In this document: positions 1-6,852 of the stretch, in pieces
How the letters are laid out: every line of letters starts with the position of its first letter
How positions within the stretch are numbered: the stretch's first letter is position 1
NCBI RefSeq assembly: GCF_048265165.1
Contig: NZ_JBLXCD010000003.1
Coordinates: 124,001 to 188,000 of the forward strand
Direction: 5' to 3'
DNA length: 64,000 nucleotides
Source: Oceanospirillum sp048265165
GTDB lineage: Bacteria; Pseudomonadota; Gammaproteobacteria; Pseudomonadales; Halomonadaceae
The notes under the pieces: generated by a model
What the model saw: only the letters and a program-made list of their open reading frames with translations
What the model was told of the DNA's origin: nothing
The model's database searches: none
Made by a program: the position numbers and the translations under genes

Positions 1-867
1 GACGCTCAATTACTGATAGAAGATATCAAAAGTGGACAAAGCTATTTTGTGAATGCTGATGAAGGGCGACACTTCTATGGTCATGGCCTGTTTACTCCGG
101 ATGGGCGCTGGTTCTACGCCCCGGAGAATGACTATGACGCAGTGCGTGGTGCTATCGGGCGATATGATCCACAAAATAACTTCAAAAAGGTAGCGGAGTG
201 GGATAGTCATGGCGTTGGACCTCATCAGATCGCCTTTTTGCCCCTGACTAACACTGAAAGCAAAGCTCACCCCATTATGGTGATTGCAAATGGCGGCATA
301 GAAACACACCCGGACTATCCACGCATTAAGCTAAACCCTGAGACCATGCAGCCCAACATTAGCTATATCAATGGCAATGGTGAACTGCTGGAGCAGATAG
401 AGCCGCCACATCATCAGCTGTCATTACGCCATTTGGATGTGGCTGTCGATGGTCAGGTTTGGGTCGGTGCGCAATATCAGGGGGAGGTTTTTGAAAGCCA
501 AAATCTGATTTTCAGCCATCGAATGGGGAATCCCAGCCTGAAGCCAGTTGAAGCGGCAAACACCCTCTGGCCTCAGCTCAGGGGATATATTGCCAGCGTG
601 AGTTGCCACAGGACCAGTGACACGGTCTGTATCACAGCACCCCGTGATAACTCTGTTACCTTTTGGCAACGCTCAACCGGCAGGCTGATTAAGACACAAA
701 AGCTTACGGATTGTGCCGGAACCTGTGCGCACCCTGAGCTTCCGATCTACTATGTCAGTAGTGGCAATGGTGACCTTGCCGCCTTTGATGCCGGGAGTGG
801 TAAAAAAATCTGGCAACAGAGCTTTGCAGGCATTCACTGGGATAACCATCTCACCTGGATCTCCTAA
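1..867 (+). CDS. DUF1513 family protein, 3' part only
   Basis: The reading frame is open from base 1, so the 5' end lies outside the window; the GTG at 49 is internal to the family alignment rather than a start. Visible family marks are GHGLFTPDG near the beginning, NGGIETHPDYPR, a LRHLDV segment and a C-terminal WDNHL. This matches the DUF1513 family (beta-propeller-like periplasmic proteins, often encoded beside imelysin-like and di-haem peroxidase-like iron-uptake genes). The biochemical role is not established. Those neighbours, if present, are upstream of the window. The family call is confident; any role in iron uptake is inference. Confidence 0.8.
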   Translation, partial: DAQLLIEDIKSGQSYFVNADEGRHFYGHGLFTPDGRWFYAPENDYDAVRGAIGRYDPQNNFKKVAEWDSHGVGPHQIAFLPLTNTESKAHPIMVIANGGIETHPDYPRIKLNPETMQPNISYINGNGELLEQIEPPHHQLSLRHLDVAVDGQVWVGAQYQGEVFESQNLIFSHRMGNPSLKPVEAANTLWPQLRGYIASVSCHRTSDTVCITAPRDNSVTFWQRSTGRLIKTQKLTDCAGTCAHPELPIYYVSSGNGDLAAFDAGSGKKIWQQSFAGIHWDNHLTWIS

Positions 868-893
868 CCTGAATGCAGCCTGCGGCAATTGCA

Positions 894-923
894 GAAGAGA
901 GTGGGTTTTAGCCTACTCTCTTC
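894..923 (+). terminator. Stem-loop downstream of the DUF1513 gene
   Basis: Two 12-base arms (894-905 and 912-923) pair with a single G-T wobble around a 6-base loop. There is no T run after it, so it may be a 3' stabilising hairpin rather than an intrinsic terminator. A second weaker inverted repeat (GGCCGT / ACGGCC) follows at about 973-993. Confidence 0.4.
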
Positions 924-1110
924 GACATTACTGACAAGCTGTCAAATTAAAGCAACATGGATAAATGAGATGGCCGTTGTATCCAGACGGCCTCTGTCCT
1001 AAAATGCCCGCCCTCTGGCGCTTTTTTCGTAAAACGTCCTGAAAAGACCTTTCCCAGCAAGATTTATTGCGCCAATGACCCATTTATCCAATGATAAAAG
1101 TGAGCCTGAT

Positions 1111-1320
1111 ATGTCCCGTTCAAAGAAAAGCCGCTCGCTGAAAGGCAAGGCCAATATCCGCACCGGAAAAAAAGAAGATTTTAAAAAATGGCGTGAAGAA
1201 CAGAGCGCCTTAGGCATTGTCGGCCCAAAATCTGCCGCCCATAAGAAGAAAGATAAAAAGCGCAAAGAGCAGGCTGCTAAAAAACTGGCCCGTATGGGTG
1301 TGACAAAAGCCGATAGTTAA
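1111..1320 (+). CDS. Small Lys/Arg-rich hypothetical protein
   Basis: A 69-residue, very basic protein starting MSRSKKSRSLKGKAN and ending KLARMGVTKADS. Lysine and arginine make up about a third of it and no membrane segment or signal is visible. The ATG at 1111 is preferred over the in-frame ATG at 1075 because GTGAG lies 7 bases upstream and the basic composition begins there; the 12 extra residues of the longer form look different. I do not recognise the family. The composition would suit an RNA- or ribosome-associated protein, in the style of YihI, but that is only analogy. It lies 42 bases upstream of xthA on the same strand. Confidence 0.55.
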   Translation: MSRSKKSRSLKGKANIRTGKKEDFKKWREEQSALGIVGPKSAAHKKKDKKRKEQAAKKLARMGVTKADS

Positions 1321-1362
1321 AAGCAGGTCATCAATTTCTTTTAAATAACAGGATTTTTTACT

Positions 1363-2178
1363 GTGAAAATTATCAGCTTCAATATCAATGGAATCCGAGC
1401 CCGCCTACACCAGATTCAGGCGGTTATTGACCAGCTGCAACCTGATGTCATCGGTCTGCAGGAGATTAAGGTTCACGATGACGCCTTTCCACTAGCAGAT
1501 ATTGAAGCCACAGGTTATCACGTTGAGTTCTACGGCCAGAAAAGCCATTACGGTGTCGCACTGATGTCGAAAAAGAAGCCTGTTGCAGTACGCAAGGGCT
1601 TCCCGACAGATGACGAAGATGCCCAACGCCGTATGATTATCGGAGATTATGAGGCTGCCGATGGCTCTGTGGTGACCGTGATGAACGGCTACTTCCCTCA
1701 GGGTGAAAACATCAAGCACGAAACAAAATATCCGGCCAAGCGTAAGTTCTATGCGGATCTGCAAAACCTGCTGGAAAGCGAATACAACAAGGATCAACAG
1801 GTCGTGGTGATGGGTGACTTTAATATCTCCTCCACAGACTGGGATATCGGTATTGGTGAGCAGAACGCCAAACGCTGGTTACGCACCGGAAAAACCAGCT
1901 TCCAGCCGGAAGAGCGTGAATGGTTTGATCGCTTGCTGGGCTGGGGTTTAGTCGACAGCTACCGGGAACAGCATCCGGAAGATAACAGCAAGTTCAGCTG
2001 GTTTGATTATCGCAGCAAAGGCTTTGCCGATGACCCCAAGCGTGGACTTCGTATCGATACCTTGCTGCTAACGGACAGCCTGATGCAAAAGTGCACAGAT
2101 ACCGGTATCGACTATGAGATTCGGGCCATGGAAAAACCATCAGATCACTGCCCGGTTTGGGCTGAGTTCAAGTTCTGA
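1363..2178 (+). CDS. xthA: Exodeoxyribonuclease III
   Basis: A 271-residue member of the exonuclease-endonuclease-phosphatase fold: a Mg2+-dependent AP endonuclease and 3'-5' exonuclease of base excision repair. Catalytic marks are visible in order: FNINGIRA (Asn7), LQEIK (Glu34), MGDFNI around residue 150, and a C-terminal SDHCPVW with the catalytic His262. Length matches E. coli XthA (268). The start is GTG, supported by AGGA 8 bases upstream. The C-terminal RGLRIDTLLL segment is also typical of the ExoIII subgroup rather than the APE1 subgroup. Convergent with etfA, from which it is separated by a terminator. Confidence 0.95.
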   Translation: MKIISFNINGIRARLHQIQAVIDQLQPDVIGLQEIKVHDDAFPLADIEATGYHVEFYGQKSHYGVALMSKKKPVAVRKGFPTDDEDAQRRMIIGDYEAADGSVVTVMNGYFPQGENIKHETKYPAKRKFYADLQNLLESEYNKDQQVVVMGDFNISSTDWDIGIGEQNAKRWLRTGKTSFQPEEREWFDRLLGWGLVDSYREQHPEDNSKFSWFDYRSKGFADDPKRGLRIDTLLLTDSLMQKCTDTGIDYEIRAMEKPSDHCPVWAEFKF

Positions 2179-2209
2179 AGACAGGCAGAAGCCTAATACT
2201 CAGAGCCAT

Positions 2210-2241
2210 AAAAAAAACCTCCACAGGATATCCTGCGGAGG
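2210..2241 (-). terminator. Intrinsic terminator between xthA and etfA
   Basis: Arms CCTCCACAGGAT and ATCCTGCGGAGG pair almost perfectly (2218-2241). The eight A bases at 2210-2217 become a T run on the minus strand, so it mainly ends the etfBA transcript; on the plus strand it is followed by only a weak CTTTCT tract and may help end xthA. Confidence 0.8.
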
Positions 2242-2329
2242 CTTTCTGTGTTCCGACTTCCTATATACAGATGATGGGAAGCCTGCGATTGAACACATAA
2301 CTATCAGGTAGCTATTAAGTAAGCCGTAT

Positions 2330-3256
2330 TTACAGCTTACCCTCCAGCTCAGGCAGAGCGGCGAACAGATCACCCACCAGACCGTAGTCTGCTACCTGGA
2401 AGATCGGTGCTTCTTCATCTTTGTTGATGGCAACGATCACTTTTGAGTCTTTCATGCCAGCCAAGTGCTGGATCGCACCGGAGATGCCCACAGCGATATA
2501 CAGCTCAGGCGCTACAATCTTACCAGTCTGGCCAACCTGCATATCGTTCGGTACAAAGCCTGCATCAACTGCAGCACGAGATGCACCAACCGCTGCACCC
2601 AGCTTGTCAGCAACCTTGTTCAGCAGCTCGAAGTTCTCACCGTTACCCATACCACGACCACCGGAGATCACTACCTTAGCAGCGGTCAGCTCAGGACGAT
2701 CAGATTTCGCCAGCTCTTCACCAACAAATGCAGATTTACCGGCATCCTGTGCGTTATCCAGAGATTCAACAGTAGCAGAACCATCTGCAGTCACTGCATC
2801 AAAGCCCGTACCACGAACCGTGATTACTTTGATCGCATCATCAGACTGAACAGTCGCAATCGCGTTACCGGCGTAGATAGGACGCTTAAAGGTATCGGCA
2901 GACTCAACCGTAATAATGTCAGAGATCTGAGCCACATCCAGTAGCGCAGCAACACGCGGCATGATGTTCTTGCCGTTAGACGTTGCCGGTGCCAGAACGT
3001 GAGTAAAGTCTTTACCAAGCTCAGCAACCAGCAGAGATACGTTTTCAGCCAGCAGATGCTCATAAGCGGCGTTATCCGCAACAACCACTTTTGCTACGCC
3101 GTTCAGCTTTGCAGCCTCTTCAGCAGCTGCGCCACAGTTGCTACCGGCAACCAGTACAGTGATATCACCACCGATCTGCTGAGCCGCTGCAACCGTATTT
3201 GCAGTAGCACCCATCAGAGCAGCATTGTTGTGATCAGCTACGACTAAGATACTCAT
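2330..3256 (-). CDS. etfA: Electron transfer flavoprotein alpha subunit
   Basis: A 308-residue ETF-alpha. With EtfB it forms a soluble FAD heterodimer that takes electrons from acyl-CoA and other dehydrogenases and passes them to ETF:ubiquinone oxidoreductase. The C-terminal FAD-binding half is clear: SGRGMGNGENF near residue 200, GASRAAVDAGF, then the GISGAIQHLAGM segment at about 257-268 and NKDEEAPIF. Two bases separate its start from the stop of etfB, so the two are co-transcribed. It lies back to back with the ETF-QO gene, its electron acceptor, across the 480-bp regulatory gap upstream of etfB. Confidence 0.97.
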   Translation of the reverse strand: MSILVVADHNNAALMGATANTVAAAQQIGGDITVLVAGSNCGAAAEEAAKLNGVAKVVVADNAAYEHLLAENVSLLVAELGKDFTHVLAPATSNGKNIMPRVAALLDVAQISDIITVESADTFKRPIYAGNAIATVQSDDAIKVITVRGTGFDAVTADGSATVESLDNAQDAGKSAFVGEELAKSDRPELTAAKVVISGGRGMGNGENFELLNKVADKLGAAVGASRAAVDAGFVPNDMQVGQTGKIVAPELYIAVGISGAIQHLAGMKDSKVIVAINKDEEAPIFQVADYGLVGDLFAALPELEGKL

Positions 3257-3258
3257 GA

Positions 3259-4008
3259 TCAGATCACCTTCGCTTCGTTTTTCAGTTTTTCTACCAGCTC
3301 GTCTACGCTGCCCACTTTAACGCCCGCACTGCGCTCTGCAGGTGGCTCAACTTTTAGGGTCTTCACTTTAGACGCCACATCAACACCCAGATCAGCCGGA
3401 GTCTTAACATCCAGTGGCTTACGCTTGGCTTTCATGATATTTGGCAGAGACGCATAGCGTGGCTCATTCAGACGCAGGTCTGTGGTCACGATAGCAGGCA
3501 GGTTCAGTGCAACCGTTTGCAGACCGCCATCAATCTCACGGGTTACATTCACTTTTTCGCCATCAACAGCAACTTCAGAAGCAAACGTACCCTGAGGCAT
3601 ACCTGTCAGCGCGCCCAGCATCTGACCGGTCTGGTTGTTATCAGAATCGATAGACTGTTTACCCAGAACCACCAGACCCGGCTGCTCTTCTTCAACCAGC
3701 TTAGCCAGAATTTTAGCGACACCCAGAGAGTCTACTTTTTCGTCAGTCTCAACCTGGATTGCACGATCTGCACCCAATGCCAGCGCAGTACGCAACTGCT
3801 CCTGAGCGGTTTTAGGGCCAACAGATACAACAACGATCTCTGTTGCGATACCTTTCTCTTTCAGACGAACCGCTTCTTCCACTGCAATCTCGCAGAACGG
3901 ATTCATCGCCATTTTAACATTGGTCAGATCAACGTCAGAGTTGTCCGCTTTAACACGAATTTTGACGTTGTAGTCAATGACTCGTTTGACAGCAACTAAT
4001 ACCTTCAT
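3259..4008 (-). CDS. etfB: Electron transfer flavoprotein beta subunit
   Basis: A 249-residue ETF-beta starting MKVLVAVKRVIDYNVK, the usual family start. A GAGGA ribosome site 7 bases upstream supports the ATG at 4008; the frame stays open for 34 more codons upstream, but that part has no family similarity. The ETF-beta signature LGKQSIDSDNNQTGQM is at about residues 115-130. It binds AMP in characterised homologues. First gene of the etfBA operon, with its own promoter and a PsrA-like operator in the leader. Confidence 0.97.
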   Translation of the reverse strand: MKVLVAVKRVIDYNVKIRVKADNSDVDLTNVKMAMNPFCEIAVEEAVRLKEKGIATEIVVVSVGPKTAQEQLRTALALGADRAIQVETDEKVDSLGVAKILAKLVEEEQPGLVVLGKQSIDSDNNQTGQMLGALTGMPQGTFASEVAVDGEKVNVTREIDGGLQTVALNLPAIVTTDLRLNEPRYASLPNIMKAKRKPLDVKTPADLGVDVASKVKTLKVEPPAERSAGVKVGSVDELVEKLKNEAKVI

Positions 4009-4162
4009 AAATTCCTCGTTCTTTGTTCTTACATAACTTAACGTGACGAGCTTTAGCCGGCAGGGGCTCTGAAATAAGCTATAAATCCTGCCACATTTTT
4101 TTGGCAACACAGCTCAGCACACGGAGGGTTGCAATTAATAGCTGTGCTCCCGGAATTCGTTT

Positions 4163-4176
4163 CAAACGAGCGTTTG
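4163..4176. promoter_or_regulatory. PsrA-like operator at etfB
   Basis: Perfect palindromic half-sites CAAAC and GTTTG separated by GAGC. This matches the published PsrA consensus (G/C)AAAC-N2-4-GTTT(G/C) exactly. Relative to the proposed etfB promoter it lies at roughly +10 to +23, a position suited to repression. Confidence 0.65.
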
Positions 4177-4192
4177 CTGCACTCGCAATCCC

Positions 4193-4221
4193 ATAATGAC
4201 TATTTTTTGGGTTTAGGTCAA
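4193..4221 (-). promoter_or_regulatory. Candidate sigma70 promoter of etfBA
   Basis: On the minus strand a TTGACC -35 hexamer (4221-4216) is followed after 17 bases by CATTAT (4198-4193). Predicted start near 4186, giving a leader of about 178 bases that contains the operator-like palindrome. Confidence 0.5.
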
Positions 4222-4367
4222 ATTCCTTTCTAAACTGACGGGTCACAATTTAGCCGCTATACTTGCTGCACCGCATTAAACACCCAGTTTAATTTATTGA
4301 CTGTTTTTTCTGTCTTGTCCGGACACCCTGTAATCAGCCTGAGACTTGCCTTCTATTAAAATAAGGG

Positions 4368-4396
4368 TTGACCAGAAGCAAACGTCCGTTTTAAAT
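4368..4396 (+). promoter_or_regulatory. Candidate sigma70 promoter of ETF-QO
   Basis: TTGACC at 4368-4373, a 17-base spacer, then TTAAAT at 4391-4396. The second PsrA-like palindrome occupies most of the spacer and the first bases of the -10, the classic arrangement for a repressor that excludes RNA polymerase. Confidence 0.55.
4379..4392. promoter_or_regulatory. PsrA-like operator in the ETF-QO promoter
   Basis: CAAAC, then GTCC, then GTTTT: one mismatch from the perfect half-site in the last base. It sits between the -35 and -10 of the ETF-QO promoter. Confidence 0.55.
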
Positions 4397-4490
4397 GAGA
4401 CTATAAAATAATTACATGCGCCTTACCGAGTTTACTGCGCCCCCCGGCGCGCAGCTACACAGGCGCACTACGCTGTTTGAGGAGTGTATC

Positions 4491-6143
4491 GTGGAAAGAG
4501 AAGCGATGGAGTTCGATGTTGTAATCGTTGGCGCAGGCCCGGCAGGCCTTTCGGCGGCAATTCGTCTGATGCAACAGGCGAACGACGCCAGTCAGGAGCT
4601 TACAGTTTGCGTGGTAGAAAAGGGCTCTGAAGTGGGCGCCCATATTCTGTCCGGTGCTGTTATCGAGCCTACAGCTTTAAACGAACTGATTCCTGACTGG
4701 AAAGAGAAAGAAGCACCTCTCTTAACAGCAGTGACTAAAGATCAGGTCGTTATGCTGAAGGACAGTAATAGTGCTAAGACTTTCCCGAATGCTATCGTGC
4801 CTAAAAATATGCACAATGATGGTAATTACATCGCCTCTCTGGGTAACGTTTGCCGCTGGCTGGCAACCCAGGCTGAGACGTTAGGCGTTGAGATTTTTCC
4901 GGGCTTTGCTGCTGCAGAGCCCCTGATCGAAGATGGTGTCGTTAAAGGTGTTATCACCGGTGACATGGGTGTTGCGGAAGATGGCAGTGAAAAACCTGGC
5001 ATGTATATGCCCGGCATGGAACTGCGTGCTAAATATACCATTTTCTCTGAAGGTAGCCGTGGCCATTTAGGTAAGCAACTAATCAGTCAATTCAAACTGG
5101 ATGAAGGTAAAGATGCCCAGCACTACGGCATCGGTATCAAAGAGCTTTGGGATATCGACCCGGCGAAGCACCAACCGGGTCTTGTTGTACATGGCTCCGG
5201 CTGGCCACTGACTGAAAACGGCGCCAGCGGTGGTTTCTTCCTTTACCACGCGGAGGACAATCAGGTCGTGGTTGGCCTGATCACTGACCTGAACTATGAC
5301 AACCCATACCTGAGCCCATTCGATGAATTTCAGCGAATGAAGCACCACCCGGAACTGAAGCAACATCTGGAAGGTGGTAAGCGCGTCTCTTACGGAGCCC
5401 GAGCCATCACAAAAGGTGGTTACAACTGCCTGCCTAAAATGACCTTCCCCGGCGGTATTCTGATCGGTTGTGATGCAGGCACCCTGAACTTCTCTAAGAT
5501 CAAGGGCACCCATACGGCTATGAAATCCGGCATGATTGCCGCAGAAAGCATTTTTGAAACAATCAAAGGTGGTGATGAAGGCGGTCAAGACTTAACAGCT
5601 TACACCGCTGCTTGGGAGCAGTCTTGGGCGTTTAAAGAGTTATACGCAACCCGTAACTTCGGCCCGGCAATGCATAAATTCGGCCCTATGCTGGGTGGTG
5701 CCTTCAACTTTATCGATCAGAATCTGTTCGGCATTCCAGTGAACCTGCATGACACCCATGAAGATTACGCCATGCTGAAGCCTGCAGCTGACTTTCAGCC
5801 AATTGATTATCCGAAGCCGGATGGTGTGCTGAGTTTCGACAAACTGTCTTCTGTGTTCCTGTCGAACACCAACCATGAAGAAGATCAGCCATGTCACCTG
5901 AAGCTAAAAGACGACGCCATTCCTCTGCAGGTTAACCTGCCGAAGTGGGCTGAGCCTGCACAGCGTTTCTGCCCTGCTGGTGTTTACGAAGTAGTGAAAG
6001 ATGAGGAAACCGGTGATGACCGTTTCCAGATCAACTCACAGAACTGCGTACACTGTAAAACCTGTGATATTAAAGACCCTTCCCAGAACATCACCTGGGT
6101 AACACCGGAAGGTGCCGGTGGTCCGAACTATCCAAATATGTAA
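4491..6143 (+). CDS. Electron transfer flavoprotein-ubiquinone oxidoreductase
   Basis: A 550-residue membrane-associated flavoprotein that oxidises reduced ETF and reduces ubiquinone. The GTG at 4491 is chosen because GAGGAG lies 7 bases upstream and the protein then begins with a short leader before MEFDVVIVGAGPAG, matching Pseudomonas homologues in length. FAD dinucleotide fold at residues 14-19; the [4Fe-4S] cluster cysteines are RFCPAG plus NCVHCKTCDIKDP (Cys519, Cys522, Cys525). The C-terminus GGPNYPNM is typical. Works with EtfAB encoded on the other side of the shared regulatory region. Its promoter carries a PsrA-like operator, suggesting induction by long-chain fatty acids. Confidence 0.96.
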   Translation: MEREAMEFDVVIVGAGPAGLSAAIRLMQQANDASQELTVCVVEKGSEVGAHILSGAVIEPTALNELIPDWKEKEAPLLTAVTKDQVVMLKDSNSAKTFPNAIVPKNMHNDGNYIASLGNVCRWLATQAETLGVEIFPGFAAAEPLIEDGVVKGVITGDMGVAEDGSEKPGMYMPGMELRAKYTIFSEGSRGHLGKQLISQFKLDEGKDAQHYGIGIKELWDIDPAKHQPGLVVHGSGWPLTENGASGGFFLYHAEDNQVVVGLITDLNYDNPYLSPFDEFQRMKHHPELKQHLEGGKRVSYGARAITKGGYNCLPKMTFPGGILIGCDAGTLNFSKIKGTHTAMKSGMIAAESIFETIKGGDEGGQDLTAYTAAWEQSWAFKELYATRNFGPAMHKFGPMLGGAFNFIDQNLFGIPVNLHDTHEDYAMLKPAADFQPIDYPKPDGVLSFDKLSSVFLSNTNHEEDQPCHLKLKDDAIPLQVNLPKWAEPAQRFCPAGVYEVVKDEETGDDRFQINSQNCVHCKTCDIKDPSQNITWVTPEGAGGPNYPNM

Positions 6144-6165
6144 CAGGGCCAAATTGTACGAGAGT

Positions 6166-6197
6166 GTTATTCCGCAATGATAACCTTGCGGGATAAC
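6166..6197. repeat. 12-bp inverted repeat after ETF-QO
   Basis: Arms GTTATTCCGCAA (6166-6177) and TTGCGGGATAAC (6186-6197) pair with one mismatch around an 8-base loop, just ahead of the intrinsic terminator. Probably a 3' end stabiliser of the ETF-QO mRNA. Confidence 0.5.
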
Positions 6198-6226
6198 AAA
6201 AAAGGGAAGCGCTGCTTCCCTTTTTT
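6198..6226. terminator. Bidirectional terminator, ETF-QO and acpH
   Basis: Arms GGGAAGC (6204-6210) and GCTTCCC (6214-6220) around a 3-base loop, with A6 before and T6 after, so it can end transcripts from both sides. The acpH stop codon lies at its edge. Confidence 0.85.
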
Positions 6227-6833
6227 ATTGGCCGAAACTCTGGCGTAACAAATTACCCATAAGCAAGGGAAAGGCCTTGCTCAACTCTGCCTCAAGCCTT
6301 GGAATCTCAATAAAAGCTTCGGCCAACTTGTTTTCTCGTCGCATCCGCTGTGACATACCTGCCAATGACCGGCGTATGTGATCAGCCTTTGCATAAGAAA
6401 CCAGCCAGTCATTTTTTACCATATAGCGCACCATATGCTGCATAGAATCGGGCTGCAGATCACGGTATCGGGTCAGAAGCTGATATTGGTGAGACGCAAA
6501 CACCGACAGAGGTAGATCAGAATAGGCTACCCATGAGCGGGCCAGATGATAGTCCCAGGCCATATCCAGAACGATACCAGCATAGCGGCGATACTCTTTA
6601 GAAAACTGCTCCCGCAGCTCGCTGACAAGGGGTGAATGATCAACCGTATGGTCAATAAAGCGGTGGTAACGGATGCCAGCCAGCAACTCTTCTGCAAGAA
6701 GATCCGAGTGACCCAGGGGTAGAAAGTCCAGCACTCTATCTACCGGGCCCTTGATATGATCCGCCATCAGATTACCTAAGCGGAAGGCCTCTCCCTTCTC
6801 GCGGGCAAGAAAAGCGTGTGCCAGATAATTCAC
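6225..6833 (-). CDS. acpH: Acyl carrier protein phosphodiesterase
   Basis: A 202-residue AcpH/DUF479-type protein of the HD-like fold. It removes the 4'-phosphopantetheine arm from holo-ACP, giving apo-ACP, so it opposes ACP synthase. Family marks: MNYLAHAFLA at the N-terminus, GNLMADHIKGP at 20-30, RYHRFIDHTVD and a VLDMAWDYHLAR segment near 110-120, which supply the metal-binding His/Asp residues. Nineteen bases downstream of the helicase gene and probably co-transcribed. Its stop codon lies in the terminator shared with ETF-QO. Confidence 0.88.
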   Translation of the reverse strand: MNYLAHAFLAREKGEAFRLGNLMADHIKGPVDRVLDFLPLGHSDLLAEELLAGIRYHRFIDHTVDHSPLVSELREQFSKEYRRYAGIVLDMAWDYHLARSWVAYSDLPLSVFASHQYQLLTRYRDLQPDSMQHMVRYMVKNDWLVSYAKADHIRRSLAGMSQRMRRENKLAEAFIEIPRLEAELSKAFPLLMGNLLRQSFGQ

Positions 6834-6852
6834 CTCAATAAGCCCTCGTTAT

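Larger units (their letters stand above)
4009..4490. other. Divergent regulatory region, etfB and ETF-QO
   Basis: This 482-bp gene-free gap holds two divergent sigma70-like promoters and two PsrA-like palindromes, annotated separately. No additional convincing ORF is present; the in-frame extension of ETF-QO back to 4416 is rejected as coding. Confidence 0.75.

Noticed and set aside
4009..4110. N-terminal extension of EtfB
   Set aside because: The extra 34 residues lie in the promoter leader; MKVLVAVKRV at 4008 is the family start with a GAGGA site.
4416..4490. N-terminal extension of ETF-QO from ATG 4416
   Set aside because: The first 25 codons lack homology and a ribosome site; GTG 4491 with GAGGAG upstream gives the family start.
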